Shown: positions 24,380-33,711, counted from the stretch's first letter. The stretch: DNA of 64,000 nt from Falsiroseomonas sp050563545 (GCF_050563545.1 NZ_JBNXUM010000008.1:124001-188000); one strand, 5' to 3'. Notes: generated by a model not told the origin, from the letters alone. Translations and numbers: made by a program.

Positions 24380-25612
24380 ATGACCGAGCGCAGACCGCTG
24401 TCGCTGCATGTCCCGGCGCGTCCAGTTCGGCCAGGGGACGAGCCGGACTTCAGCCATATCGCCATGGCCCGTGCGGGCGAGGTGCGCCGGCCGCCGGTGG
24501 AGGTTGCGGCGCACGAGATCCATGACCTCGCCTATTCCATCATCCGCGTGCTCAACCGCCAGGGCGAGGCTGTCGGCCCCTGGGCACCGAGGCTCGATGC
24601 GGATGCGCTGAAGGCGGGGTTGCGGGCGATGATGCTCACCCGCGCCTTCGATGCCCGCATGATGATGGCGCAGCGGCAGGGCAAGACGTCTTTCTACATG
24701 CAGTGCCTGGGCGAGGAGGCGATCGCCTGCGCCTTTCAGACGGCGCTCGCAAAGGGTGACATGAACTTCCCGACCTACCGGCAGCCCGGGCTGCTGATCT
24801 CCCAGGGATGGCCGCTGAAGGAGATGATGTGCGAGATCTTCTCCAACTCCGCCGACCGGCTTCGCGGGCGCCAGATGCCGGTGCTCTATTCCGTGAAGGA
24901 AGCGGGGTTCTTCTCTGTCTCCGGCAATCTCGCCACTCAGTACGTCCAGGCGGTGGGCTGGGCGATGGCGTCCGCGATCAGCGGCGACACCCGCGTCGCG
25001 ACGGGCTGGATCGGCGAGGGATCGACGGCCGAGAGCGACTTCCACGCGGCGCTCGTCTTCGCCTCGGTCTTCCGTCCGCCAGTCGTGCTGAACATCGTCA
25101 ACAATCAATGGGCCATCTCGTCCTTCCAGTGGGTGGCGGGCGGCGAGAGCGTGACCTTCGCCGCGCGCGCGCATGGCTACGGAATTCCCTCGCTGCGCGT
25201 GGACGGCAACGACTACCTCGCCGTGCAGTCGGTGGCGTGCTGGGCGGTGGAGCGCGCGCGGCGCAACCTCGGCCCGACCCTGATCGAGTTCGTGACCTAC
25301 CGCGCCGGGCCACATTCCAGCTCCGACGATCCCTCGCGTTACCGGCCGAAGCAGGAATCCGATGCCTGGCCGCTCGGCGACCCGATCGAGCGGCTGAAGA
25401 AGCACCTCATCGTTCTCGGTGCCTGGACCGAGCAGCGGCACACTCAGCTCCAGGCCGAGCTCGACGAGGAGGTCCTGCTGGTGCAGCGCGAGGCCGAGCG
25501 GCTGGGCACGCTGCAATCCGGCCCGCGGCCCGATCCCGCCACCATCTTCGAGGACGTCTTCCGCGACATGCCCCGCCACCTGCGCGAACAGCGCGCGGAA
25601 ATGGAGGGCTGA
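24380..25612 (+). CDS. bkdA1: 2-oxoisovalerate dehydrogenase E1 subunit alpha
   Basis: 410-residue E1 alpha subunit of the branched-chain 2-oxoacid dehydrogenase, the thiamine-diphosphate enzyme that decarboxylates the 2-oxoacids from Val, Leu and Ile. The length equals Pseudomonas BkdA1. Landmarks are 'FYMQCLGEEAIACAFQTAL', the 'TYRQPGLLI' loop, the ThDP/Mg motif 'GWIGEGSTAESDFHAALVFA' ending in 'NIVNNQWAIS', and the phosphorylation-loop region 'YRAGPHSSSDDPSRYR'. ATG 24380 with a GGGGAG site replaces an open frame beginning 29 codons earlier. Three-gene operon with bkdA2 and bkdB. Confidence 0.93.
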   Translation: MTERRPLSLHVPARPVRPGDEPDFSHIAMARAGEVRRPPVEVAAHEIHDLAYSIIRVLNRQGEAVGPWAPRLDADALKAGLRAMMLTRAFDARMMMAQRQGKTSFYMQCLGEEAIACAFQTALAKGDMNFPTYRQPGLLISQGWPLKEMMCEIFSNSADRLRGRQMPVLYSVKEAGFFSVSGNLATQYVQAVGWAMASAISGDTRVATGWIGEGSTAESDFHAALVFASVFRPPVVLNIVNNQWAISSFQWVAGGESVTFAARAHGYGIPSLRVDGNDYLAVQSVACWAVERARRNLGPTLIEFVTYRAGPHSSSDDPSRYRPKQESDAWPLGDPIERLKKHLIVLGAWTEQRHTQLQAELDEEVLLVQREAERLGTLQSGPRPDPATIFEDVFRDMPRHLREQRAEMEG

Positions 25613-25614
25613 CC

Positions 25615-26634
25615 GTGCCGCGCATGACCATGACCGAGGCGATCCGGAGCGCCATGGACGTCGCGATGGAACGCGATCCCCGCGTCGTCGCCTTCGGCGA
25701 GGATGTCGGCCGCTTCGGCGGAGTCTTCCGCTGCACCGACGGGCTGCAGGCGAAGTACGGTCCGTCCCGCTGCTTTGACACACCGATCAGCGAGACGGGG
25801 ATCGTCGGCGTCGCGGTCGGCATGGCCGCCTACGGGCTCCGCCCCGTCGCGGAAATCCAGTTCGCGGACTACATGTACCCGGGATACGACCAGCTGGTGT
25901 CGGAGGCCGCGCGGCTGCGCTACCGCTCCGCCGGCGACTTCACCGCGCCGATGGTCGTGCGCATGCCCTGCGGTGGCGGCATCTTCGGCGGGCAGACGCA
26001 CAGCCAGAGCCCGGAAGCGCTGTTCACCCATGTCTGCGGGCTGAAGACCGTCATCCCCTCCAACCCGCACGACGCCAAGGGGCTGCTGATCGCGGCGATC
26101 GAGGATGATGACCCCGTCATCTTCCTCGAGCCGAAGCGGCTCTACAACGGACCCTTCGACGGCCATCACGACCGCCCCTCGGTGCCCTGGACGCGTCATC
26201 CCCGCGCCGAGACACCGGACGGCCACTACACCGTGCCGCTCGGCCAGGCGGATGTGGCGCGCCAAGGGCAGGACGCGACCGTGCTGGCCTATGGCACGAT
26301 GGTGCATGTCGCGCAGGCCGCGGCCGAGGAGACCGGCGTGGACGCCGAGATCATCGACCTCCGCACGCTGGTGCCGCTGGATGTGGAGACGATCGAGCGT
26401 TCGGTCGCGAAGACCGGCCGCTGCCTCATCCTGCATGAGGCGACGCGCACCTCCGGCTTCGGCGCGGAACTCTCGGCCCAGGTGCAGGAGCGCTGCTTCC
26501 ACCATCTCGAGGCGCCGATCCTGCGCGTGACGGGATGGGACACGCCCTACCCGCATGCGCAGGAATGGGACTACTTCCCCGGCCCGGCCCGCGTCGGACG
26601 CGCGCTGCGCAGACTCGTCGAGGAGGCCGTCTGA
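25615..26634 (+). CDS. bkdA2: 2-oxoisovalerate dehydrogenase E1 subunit beta
   Basis: 339-residue E1 beta subunit, which forms the alpha2beta2 E1 with bkdA1. It shows 'MTEAIRSAMDVAMERDPRVV' and 'FGEDVGRFGGVFR', then 'FDTPISETGIVGVAVGMAAY', 'PVAEIQFADYMYPGYDQLV' and the C-terminal transketolase half with 'EIIDLRTLVPLDVETI'. GTG 25615 is chosen because GGAGG at 25603-25607 is optimally spaced; ATG 25624 would be too far. The gap after bkdA1 is only 2 bp. Confidence 0.93.
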   Translation: MPRMTMTEAIRSAMDVAMERDPRVVAFGEDVGRFGGVFRCTDGLQAKYGPSRCFDTPISETGIVGVAVGMAAYGLRPVAEIQFADYMYPGYDQLVSEAARLRYRSAGDFTAPMVVRMPCGGGIFGGQTHSQSPEALFTHVCGLKTVIPSNPHDAKGLLIAAIEDDDPVIFLEPKRLYNGPFDGHHDRPSVPWTRHPRAETPDGHYTVPLGQADVARQGQDATVLAYGTMVHVAQAAAEETGVDAEIIDLRTLVPLDVETIERSVAKTGRCLILHEATRTSGFGAELSAQVQERCFHHLEAPILRVTGWDTPYPHAQEWDYFPGPARVGRALRRLVEEAV

Positions 26635-26635
26635 G

Positions 26636-27886
26636 ATGGGCGCGACTTTCGTCGTAAAGCTGCCCGACATCGGCGAAGGCATCGTCGAGGCCGAACTGGT
26701 GGGATGGCACGTCCAGGTCGGCGATGCCGTCAGCGAGGACCAGGTCATCGCCGAGGTGATGACCGACAAGGCGACAGTCGAGATCCCTGCCCCCTGCGCT
26801 GGCACCGTCACCGCGCTCGGCGGCGAGGTCGGCGAGAAGCTCGTTGTCGGCAGCGAACTGCTGCGGCTGGAAGCGCCGGCGGCAAGGCAGGCGGCCGAGC
26901 CCGCATCCGCCGCGCCCGAGCCGGCCAGGCCGGAGCCCGCCGCGGCCGCGGCGGCGCCCGCAGCCGAGACGCCACGACTCGCGCCGCAGCCGGCGCCGGC
27001 GGCTTCGCACGCGCCGCAGCGTTCCGTGCTGTGCTCGCCGGCGGTGCGGCGGCGGGCCCACGATCTCGGCCTCGACCTTTCCGGCATCACGGGCACGGGG
27101 CCGGAGGGGCGCATCCTGCATGCGGATCTCGACGCTGTCCTGCTCCGCGGCAGACGGCCGCCGGTCAGCGGCGACGAGGTGCAGGAGCTTCCGGTCATCG
27201 GCCTGCGCCGCCGCATCGCGGAGCGGATGGCCGACTCCGCGCGGCGCGTCGCGCACTTCTCCTATGTCGAGGAAGTGGACGTCACCGCGCTGGAGGAGCT
27301 TCGCGCCACGCTCAACGCGGAGCCAGGCATCGCGGACCGGCCCAGGCTCACGCCTCTGCCCTTCCTGGCGCTGGCGGTGATGCGCGCGGTCGCAGAGTTC
27401 CCGCAGATGAACGCGCACTACCACGACGAGGCGAACCTGATCCGTCGCATGCGCGCCGTCCATCTCGGCATCGCCACCCAGACGGCGAACGGCCTCATGG
27501 TGCCCGTGATGCGCCACGCCGAACGCCTGACGCTCTGGGATTGCGCCGACGGCATTCGGCGGGTCGCGGAGGCTGCGCGCGACGGATCGGCGAAGAGGGA
27601 GGAACTCGGCGGATCCACCATCACCATCACCAGCCTCGGCCCGCTGGGGGGCCTGGCCAGCACGCCCATCGTCAACGCGCCGGAGGTCGCGATCATCGGC
27701 ACGAACCGGATCGCGACCCGTCCCGTCTGGCAGGAGGGCGTCGGCGTCGTGCCGCGCAGGATGATGAACCTGTCCTCGTCCTTCGACCACCGCGTGATCG
27801 ACGGCCACGACGCCGCGGTCTTCGTGCGCCGCATCAAGGCGCTTCTCGAGACGCCGTCGCTGCTCTTCGTGCCGGACCGCGGCTGA
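26636..27886 (+). CDS. bkdB: Branched-chain 2-oxoacid dehydrogenase E2 (dihydrolipoamide acyltransferase)
   Basis: 416-residue E2 core. The single lipoyl domain (residues 1-80) carries the lipoylated Lys in 'EVMTDKATVEIP'. An Ala/Pro linker (about 85-125) is followed by the peripheral-subunit-binding domain 'CSPAVRRRAHDLGLDLSGIT' and then the catalytic domain, which ends with 'SSFDHRVIDGHDAAVF' (His and Asp of HRxxDG). ATG 26636 is one base beyond the E1 beta stop. No lipoamide dehydrogenase gene follows, so E3 must come from another locus. Confidence 0.93.
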   Translation: MGATFVVKLPDIGEGIVEAELVGWHVQVGDAVSEDQVIAEVMTDKATVEIPAPCAGTVTALGGEVGEKLVVGSELLRLEAPAARQAAEPASAAPEPARPEPAAAAAAPAAETPRLAPQPAPAASHAPQRSVLCSPAVRRRAHDLGLDLSGITGTGPEGRILHADLDAVLLRGRRPPVSGDEVQELPVIGLRRRIAERMADSARRVAHFSYVEEVDVTALEELRATLNAEPGIADRPRLTPLPFLALAVMRAVAEFPQMNAHYHDEANLIRRMRAVHLGIATQTANGLMVPVMRHAERLTLWDCADGIRRVAEAARDGSAKREELGGSTITITSLGPLGGLASTPIVNAPEVAIIGTNRIATRPVWQEGVGVVPRRMMNLSSSFDHRVIDGHDAAVFVRRIKALLETPSLLFVPDRG

Positions 27887-27916
27887 CGGGAAACGGCCAG
27901 GGCAGCCCCAGGCGGT

Positions 27917-28351
27917 TCACCGCCCCGCTGCGCGCGGCGGTGCCGGAGGCGGCGGCGGCACGCGCGGGACGGCCTGGAGTGGCGACGCCGGCGTCGGCGC
28001 GCGGGCCTGCAGCGCGTCGACCTGCCGCCGCACCTCATCGAGTTGCGCGCGCAACTCGGCGGCGCGCGACGCAGCGGCAGTCTCGCCCGACCGCAATGCC
28101 TCCACCTCGCCAGCAAGGGCCGTGGCACGAGCCTCCAGCGTCGCCATGCGATGCGAGGCCGAGGCGACCTGCATCGCAAGGACGACACAGCCCGCCGTGA
28201 CCAGCAGCCCCGCGGCGCCCGCTGCCCAGGTCACCCAGCCGCGCGGAGGCGAGGCCGCCGTCGAGTTTCGCGTCGGCCATCCCGAAGGGGGTTGGGGCGC
28301 CGCGGCCGGCCTGGCCGATGCTTCCTGGCTTGGTTGCGGAATGACCACCAT
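27917..28351 (-). CDS. Hypothetical single-pass membrane protein with coiled coil
   Basis: 144 residues: a Pro/Ala-rich cytoplasmic N terminus, one membrane segment ('WVTWAAGAAGLLVTAGCVVL', about residues 39-60), a heptad-rich stretch ('MATLEARATALAGEVEALRS' to 'LDEVRRQVDALQAR', about 68-115) and a Pro-rich tail. This is a bitopic anchor with an extracytoplasmic coiled coil; no family is recognised. The ATG overlaps the stop of the PLP-enzyme gene (ATGA), so they are co-transcribed, though no functional link is evident. Confidence 0.65.
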   Translation of the reverse strand: MVVIPQPSQEASARPAAAPQPPSGWPTRNSTAASPPRGWVTWAAGAAGLLVTAGCVVLAMQVASASHRMATLEARATALAGEVEALRSGETAAASRAAELRAQLDEVRRQVDALQARAPTPASPLQAVPRVPPPPPAPPRAAGR

Positions 28352-29658
28352 CAGCTCCGCTCCGCGTCCCCCGGCGGTCCGGCGGCCTCGAGCGCCTGCT
28401 CCAGGTCAGCGATCAGATCGTCGGGGTGCTCGATCCCGATCGAGAGGCGAACGAGGCCATCCGTGATCTCGAGGCGCTGCCTCGTCTCCTTCGGCACGCC
28501 GGAATGGGTGGTCGAGGCCGGGTGGCTCGCGAGCGATTCCGTGCCGCCCATTCTCACGGCGAGCTTGAAGACGCGGAGCGCATTCAGCATCCGGAAGGCC
28601 TCGGCCTGCCCGCCCCGGATCTCCAGGCTGAAGGTCGAACCGGGGCCGGTGCACTGCGCGTGGTAGACGCGTTGCGCGTCGCTACCCTGCGGCAGGGAGC
28701 CCAGCGCATGCACGCGCGCCACCCTGGGATGGCCGGCCAGGAAGGCCGCAACGGCCTCGGCGTTCCGGGCCGCCTCGCGCATGCGGAGCGACAGCGTCTC
28801 GAGAGAGCGGCCGACCATCCAGCAGGAGTGCGGATCAAGCTGCGTGCCGATGGCGCCGCGGAGCAGGCGTATCGGCTGGATCCGCTCGCGGCTTCCCGTC
28901 ACCGCCCCCCCGACGAGGTCGCTGTGGCCGCCGACATACTTGGTCAGGCTGTAGACGGCGATGTCGACGCCATGCGCGAGCGGCTTCTGGAAGACCGGGC
29001 CGAGCATCGTGTTGTCGCAGACGATGACGGGCCTATGCCCCTGGGCACGGCTAATCCGCTCCGCCGCGTCGCGCACCAGCCCGAGGTCCACGAGCGAGTT
29101 GGTGGGATTGGCCGGCGTCTCGACCAAGATGACGCTGACCCGCCCCCTTGCCATCGCGGCGTCCGCGGCGGACACAATGGCCGCCTCGCTCAGGCCGTCC
29201 GCGAAGCCTTCCGCGTGCACACCCTGGCCCGCGAAGGTCCGCATCAGCAGCGTCTCGGTGCCGCCATAGAGCGGCTGGGAGTGTAGGACAACATCGCCCG
29301 GCCGTGCATGGGCCAGGATCGTTGTCGCGATCGCCGACATGCCGGAGCTGAAGACGAGCGCGGCCTCGGCTTCCTCAAAGGCCGCGAGCCGGTCCTCGAC
29401 GATCTCGGCGTTCGGGTGATTGAACCGCGTGTAGACTAGCCCGGCGCCGCCGTCGGGCGCGGGCTTCCGGCCGGAGACCACGTCGAAATAGTCCCTCCCC
29501 TCCTCCGCCGAGCGGAACACGAAAGTGGAGGTCAGGAAGACCGGCGGCTTGACCGCGCCTTCGGACAGGGCGGGATCGTAGCCGTAGCCCAGCATCAGCG
29601 TCTCCGCATGGAGGCGCCGGTTGCCGATCCTGTCATCGTGGCTGCGGTCCCTGGTCAA
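28351..29658 (-). CDS. Cystathionine gamma-synthase/lyase-family PLP enzyme
   Basis: About 435-residue Cys/Met-metabolism PLP enzyme. Visible features are 'GAVKPPVFLTSTFVFRSAEE', 'VYTRFNHPNAEIVEDRLAAF', 'EAEAALVFSSGMSAI', the PLP-lysine block 'DIAVYSLTKYVGGHSDLVGG' and 'CTGPGSTFSLEIRGG'. The open frame extends to 29778, but the conserved part starts at TTG 29658 (TRDRSHDDRIGNRRLH), so a TTG start is preferred. This subgroup's start MLGYGYDPALSEGAVKPP is typical of 'cystathionine gamma-synthase family' proteins. Whether it makes cystathionine or cleaves C-S bonds is open. Confidence 0.85.
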   Translation of the reverse strand: MTRDRSHDDRIGNRRLHAETLMLGYGYDPALSEGAVKPPVFLTSTFVFRSAEEGRDYFDVVSGRKPAPDGGAGLVYTRFNHPNAEIVEDRLAAFEEAEAALVFSSGMSAIATTILAHARPGDVVLHSQPLYGGTETLLMRTFAGQGVHAEGFADGLSEAAIVSAADAAMARGRVSVILVETPANPTNSLVDLGLVRDAAERISRAQGHRPVIVCDNTMLGPVFQKPLAHGVDIAVYSLTKYVGGHSDLVGGAVTGSRERIQPIRLLRGAIGTQLDPHSCWMVGRSLETLSLRMREAARNAEAVAAFLAGHPRVARVHALGSLPQGSDAQRVYHAQCTGPGSTFSLEIRGGQAEAFRMLNALRVFKLAVRMGGTESLASHPASTTHSGVPKETRQRLEITDGLVRLSIGIEHPDDLIADLEQALEAAGPPGDAERS

Positions 29659-30130
29659 CCCGCTCGGCTTCCTGCTGGCGCGACATGAACGCCGGAACCG
29701 CGGCGCAGATGCAGCACGCGGGCGATGCCGCGAGAGTTGCGTCCCCTCGTTCGGCCGCCTGGCCGACGGGCGCCGCATCGTGCCTCCGCCTGCCCGGAGG
29801 TTCCGCGCGGCGGCTCAGGCACGCGGCGGCGACCGGGCACATCGGCCACGTCCTTGCTGCTAAGCGTAGCAGTCGCGCCGATGGGGGCGACTAACGTCTG
29901 CTTGGGGTCGGGTACAGCAGTAGCCCTCGCCGCGCGTCCGACAAGCAAGGCAACAACGCCGCTTTCCCAGCAGCTGCGTTCCAGTACCGCCCGGCAACAA
30001 TGCTTCGGTGCCGCGACATAACTGAAACCCGGCGCGGCGTGTCGCAACACGGCGGCGAAACGTCGCTCCTGCATAACGGTCTCCGCCGGCGCTGGTGCCG
30101 GCAACAACACAGACCAACAGGAGATCGACA
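29659..30130. other. Gap upstream of the small secreted protein
   Basis: 472 bp between two divergent genes. Short open readings on both strands look like antisense or random high-GC frames. I see no RNA, repeat or recognisable gene fragment; it should contain the promoters of both neighbours. Confidence 0.4.
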
Positions 30131-30268
30131 ATGTTCAAGGGTTTCGTCCTCGCCGCCGCCCTCTTCGCCGCCGCCCTGCCGGGCGTCATGGCGCTGAACG
30201 CCGCGCAGCCCGCACAGGACCCGGTGGTGCCCGCGAAGGTCACGCTGGCCGTCGCCACGCTGGCCTGA
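30131..30268 (+). CDS. Small predicted secreted protein
   Basis: 45 residues: MFKGFVLAAALFAAALPGVM forms a Sec-type signal or membrane segment, followed by ALNAAQPAQDPVVPAKVTLA and a short end. An AGGAG site lies 8-9 bp before ATG 30131, and a terminator-like hairpin follows 20 bp after the stop, which supports an independent gene. Mature product would be about 25 residues. No family is recognised. Confidence 0.6.
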   Translation: MFKGFVLAAALFAAALPGVMALNAAQPAQDPVVPAKVTLAVATLA

Positions 30269-30288
30269 CACGTGATGCGGGAGGCGAC

Positions 30289-30326
30289 ACGGGGCGCTCC
30301 ACCGGGGCGTCCCGTTCGTCTTTTCT
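30289..30326 (+). terminator. Intrinsic terminator after the small secreted-protein gene
   Basis: ACGGGGCGC (30289-30297) pairs with GCGTCCCGT (30307-30315), nine base pairs including one G-T wobble, with a 9-nt loop. It is followed by TCGTCTTTTCT (30316-30326). It lies between the small gene and the hydroxylase-family gene. Confidence 0.55.
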
Positions 30327-30342
30327 GACGGGAGGCTTCGTC

Positions 30343-31368
30343 ATGCGTCCAACCACGCCGCGCCTGATGCGCAACATCGCCGCCGCCACGCTGCTGGCCG
30401 CCGCGGCGCTCGGCCTCGTCATCGGCCTGAAGATCGCCGTCACGCTCGCCCGCACCCTGCTGCATGGCGAAGCGCCGGACTGGTCATCGCTGCTCGCGCT
30501 GCATGTCGCGCCTGGTGAGCTGCTCTCGATCCTGCTCTTCGCCGCTATGATGACGGCCGAGATGCTGATCGTCGGCTGGCACGACAGCTCCGCCAGGATT
30601 CTGCTGGGCGACAGCGACAGCGGGAAGACCGATCTCTGGTGCCTCGTGCTTGGCCTCACTCGGGCGGACCAGCTGGTCGTCGCGATCGCGACATTCGGCA
30701 CCTTCGGGCTTGTCGCCGCCGCGATTCCTTCTCTCGCGGTGGTGCCTGTCGCACGCGACCTGCCGTTCTGGCTCGCGGCACCGCTCGCCGTGCTGGTTGT
30801 CAGCTTCGTCGGCTACTGGTCACACCGGATGATGCATACCGCGCTGTTCTGGCCGCTGCATGCCTTCCACCACGCCGCCGACGAGTTGACCGTCGCCACC
30901 GCCTTCCGCGGTCATCCGCTGGACCTCGCGCTGGAAGGGCTGCTGCGGATGCTGGTGCCGGCGATGCTCGGCTTTCCCGGCGAGGCGATCCTCTTCGCGG
31001 CGCTCTGCATGAATGCGCAGACGCTCTATTCGCATTCCCGCATGCCGGGCCTGCCTGCGTTGGAGAGGCTCGTGGTCTTCGGCCCGCGCGCGCATGAGCT
31101 GCACCATTCCGTCGAAGAGCGGCACCACGACCGCAACTTCGGCACCTTGGTCATCTGGGATCGGCTGTTCGGCACCTACATCGAGAGCGAGATGCGCCCT
31201 GTTGCGATCGGCGTCGACGATCCGGAGCGGCTGTATCGCGGCAACGCGCTCGCTTCCATGCTGGCGGTCCAGGCGAGCTGGATGCGGCAGATCGGCATTC
31301 TCCTTGGCGTTGCACGGAACCGGGCCGACATCTCGGAAAAGGTCGCCGACGCCAGGTCGGGGCGATAG
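30343..31368 (+). CDS. Fatty acid hydroxylase/sterol desaturase-superfamily protein
   Basis: 341-residue integral-membrane di-iron oxygenase type protein. The His motifs are 'GYWSHRMMHTALFWPLHAFH' with the next H (HxxxH and HxxHH), 'ARAHELHHSVEERHHDRNFG' (HxxHH plus HHDxNFG). Hydrophobic segments surround residues 10-35, 55-75, 105-125 and 145-165. A GGGAGG site precedes ATG 30343. The superfamily adds hydroxyls or double bonds to lipids; the lipid is unknown. Monocistronic. Confidence 0.85.
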   Translation: MRPTTPRLMRNIAAATLLAAAALGLVIGLKIAVTLARTLLHGEAPDWSSLLALHVAPGELLSILLFAAMMTAEMLIVGWHDSSARILLGDSDSGKTDLWCLVLGLTRADQLVVAIATFGTFGLVAAAIPSLAVVPVARDLPFWLAAPLAVLVVSFVGYWSHRMMHTALFWPLHAFHHAADELTVATAFRGHPLDLALEGLLRMLVPAMLGFPGEAILFAALCMNAQTLYSHSRMPGLPALERLVVFGPRAHELHHSVEERHHDRNFGTLVIWDRLFGTYIESEMRPVAIGVDDPERLYRGNALASMLAVQASWMRQIGILLGVARNRADISEKVADARSGR

Positions 31369-31443
31369 GGGATCAGCCTCGTGGCAGCCGGTGTCTGACC
31401 GGCTACCGTGGAAGTGGGCGGAGTGCAGACTCTCCGAAATGCA

Positions 31444-32625
31444 TCAGCCGGCGATCGGCGTCCAGGCCGCGTTACGACGCGATGATTCGACCGCGGCGAG
31501 GATGAACCGCATCCCGCGCAGCCCTTCCGCGATGCCGGGCACCAGCAGGCACGTGGGATCGGGATCGCGCCCGTCGATGCGCGCGCTAATCTGCTCCGCC
31601 AAGTCGCGATAGAGCTGCGCGAAACCCTCGAGATAGCCTTCGGGATGCCCGGCTGGGATACGGCTTGCATGGCCGGCGACGGCGGAGGAGCCGGGACCGG
31701 CTCGGCTGATTATCCGCGGCGGCTCGCCGAAGGGCGCAAGGCGCAGCGCGTTCGGCTGCTCCTGGTGCCACTCCAGCCCGCCCTTCTCGCCAAAGACGCG
31801 CAGCTTCAGCCCGTTTTCGTTGCCTGGCGCGACCTGGGACGACCACAGGCTGCCGCGCGCGCCTCCAGCGAAGCGCAGCAGCATATGCGCGTTGTCATCC
31901 AGCCGGCGTCCCGCGACGAAGGTTGTGAGCTCCGCCGCCAGGCTGTCGCAGGTCAGGCCCGTGACGAATTCTGCGAGGTTGAAGGCATGCGTGCCGATGT
32001 CGCCAACGCAACCCGCGGCTCCGGACCGCGCGGGGTCGGTGCGCCAGTCGGCCTGCTTCTGACCTGTCTCTTCCAGCCGCGTCGTCAGCCAGTCCTGGGG
32101 ATACTCGACCTGCACGACCCGGATGGCGCCAAGTTCGCCGGCGGCGACCATTTCGCGGGCCTGGCGCACCATGGGATAGCCCGTATAATTGTGCGTCAGG
32201 CCGAAGACGATGCCGGCGCGCTGCAGCACGCCCGCCAGCGCCTCCGCATCCTCCAGCCGATGCGTCAGCGGTTTGTCGCAGATCACGTGGATGCCGCGAT
32301 CGGCGAACGCGCGAACCGGCGCGGCGTGCATGTGGTTCGGGGTCACGATAGCGACGACGTCGATGCCGTCGGGCCGCCCGGCCTCGCGCTCCGCCATCTC
32401 CTCGAAGCTGCCATAGGCGCGGTCGGGCGCGATGTGCAGTTCCGCCGCGCTGGCCTTGGCGCGCGCGGGATCAGACGACAACGCGCCGGCCACCAGCTCG
32501 TAGCGGTCGTCGAGCCGCGCGGCGATGCGGTGCACGGCGCCGATGAAGGCGCCCTGCCCGCCGCCGACCATGCCGAGGCGCAGACGCCGTCCCGCCGCGC
32601 CACCCTTGCCTGCCTCGATCGTCAT
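31444..32625 (-). CDS. Gfo/Idh/MocA-family oxidoreductase A
   Basis: 393-residue NAD(P)-dependent sugar or polyol dehydrogenase type protein. The Rossmann part shows 'LRLGMVGGGQGAFIGAVHRI' (residues about 15-35) and the conserved 'VICDKPLTHRLEDAEAL' (EKP-type, here DKP, about 115). The C-terminal domain has 'GDIGTHAFNLAEFVTGL', the HxxN/D catalytic helix. ATG 32625 starts one base after the isomerase stop. It would oxidise the imported sugar or its derivative in the cytoplasm. Confidence 0.9.
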   Translation of the reverse strand: MTIEAGKGGAAGRRLRLGMVGGGQGAFIGAVHRIAARLDDRYELVAGALSSDPARAKASAAELHIAPDRAYGSFEEMAEREAGRPDGIDVVAIVTPNHMHAAPVRAFADRGIHVICDKPLTHRLEDAEALAGVLQRAGIVFGLTHNYTGYPMVRQAREMVAAGELGAIRVVQVEYPQDWLTTRLEETGQKQADWRTDPARSGAAGCVGDIGTHAFNLAEFVTGLTCDSLAAELTTFVAGRRLDDNAHMLLRFAGGARGSLWSSQVAPGNENGLKLRVFGEKGGLEWHQEQPNALRLAPFGEPPRIISRAGPGSSAVAGHASRIPAGHPEGYLEGFAQLYRDLAEQISARIDGRDPDPTCLLVPGIAEGLRGMRFILAAVESSRRNAAWTPIAG

Positions 32626-32626
32626 C

Positions 32627-33688
32627 TCAGCCGATACCCAGCAGCTTGCGGTTGGTCGCCATGTCCACGCCGCTCGCCGCGAAATCGTCGAAGGCACGCG
32701 CGGCGACCTGGATGATGTGGTTCGCGATGAAGGGTGCGCCCTCGGCCGCGCCCTGCTCGCTGTCCTTGATGCAGCACTCCCACTCCAGCACGGCCCAGCC
32801 GTCGTAGCCGTATTGCGAGAGCTTGGAGAAGATCGCGCCAAAATCGACCTGCCCGTCGCCGAGCGAGCGGAAGCGTCCCGCGCGGTTCGCCCAGGGCTGG
32901 TAGCCGGAATAGACGCCCTGCCGCCCCGTCGGATTGAACTCCGCGTCCTTCGCGTGGAACATGCGGATGCGCTGGTGGTAGGTGTCGATGTAGTCGAGGT
33001 AGTCGAGCTGCTGCAGGACGAAGTGGCTGGGGTCATAGAGGATATTGCAGCGCGGGTGGTTGCCGACGCGCTCGAGGAACATCTCGAAGGTGACGCCGTC
33101 GTGCAGGTCCTCGCCGGGGTGGATCTCGTAGCAGACATCGACGCCCGCCTCCTCGAAGGCGTCGAGGATCGGGCGCCAGCGCGCGGCGAGTTCGTCGAAG
33201 GCGGTCTCGACCAGGCCCGCGGGGCGCTGCGGCCAGGGGTAGATGAAGGGCCACGCCAACGCGCCGGAGAAGGTGGCATGCGCCGTCAGGCCGAGGTTGC
33301 GCGAGGCCTGCGCGGCCATGCTCATCTGCTTCACCGCCCATTCCTGCCGCGCCTTCGGGTTGCCGCGGACCTCGGGCGCGGCGAAGCCGTCGAAGGCAAG
33401 GTCATAGGCGGGGTGCACGGCGACAAGCTGGCCCTGCAGATGCGTCGACAGCTCCGTCAGGGCGACGCCGGCTTCGGCCAGGGTGCCCTTCACCTCGTCG
33501 CAATAGCCCTTGCTCTCCGCGGCCTTCGCAAGGTCGAAGAGGCGCGCGTCCCAGGACGGGATCTGCACGCCCTTGTAGCCGTGGCCGGCCGCCCAGCGAG
33601 CGATGTCCCGAAGGTTGTTGAAGGGCGCCGCATTCCCCGCGAACTGCGCGAGGAAGATGGCCGGCCCCTTGATGGTCCGCATGGTCAT
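32627..33688 (-). CDS. Sugar phosphate isomerase/epimerase-family TIM-barrel protein
   Basis: 353-residue AP-endonuclease-2-like TIM barrel. Metal ligands of the family can be placed in 'VDVCYEIHPGEDLHDGVTFE' (Glu), 'NILYDPSHFVLQQLDYLD' (Asp, His), 'IRMFHAKDAEF' (His) and 'AVLEWECCIKD' (Glu). Members isomerise or epimerise keto-sugars. It lies between the permease and the dehydrogenase, fitting a catabolic step after import. The start MTMRTIKGPAIF has an alternative Met two codons later. Confidence 0.88.
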   Translation of the reverse strand: MTMRTIKGPAIFLAQFAGNAAPFNNLRDIARWAAGHGYKGVQIPSWDARLFDLAKAAESKGYCDEVKGTLAEAGVALTELSTHLQGQLVAVHPAYDLAFDGFAAPEVRGNPKARQEWAVKQMSMAAQASRNLGLTAHATFSGALAWPFIYPWPQRPAGLVETAFDELAARWRPILDAFEEAGVDVCYEIHPGEDLHDGVTFEMFLERVGNHPRCNILYDPSHFVLQQLDYLDYIDTYHQRIRMFHAKDAEFNPTGRQGVYSGYQPWANRAGRFRSLGDGQVDFGAIFSKLSQYGYDGWAVLEWECCIKDSEQGAAEGAPFIANHIIQVAARAFDDFAASGVDMATNRKLLGIG

Positions 33689-33711
33689 GGCGCGTTCCTC
33701 CGGCGGCGCGG

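Noticed and set aside
26889..27000. Repetitive Ala/Pro codons that might be a tandem repeat
   Set aside because: This is the flexible linker between the lipoyl and subunit-binding domains of E2; irregular and expected.
25444..27216. 590-residue minus-strand open frame
   Set aside because: Shadow of bkdA2 and bkdB; no protein pattern.
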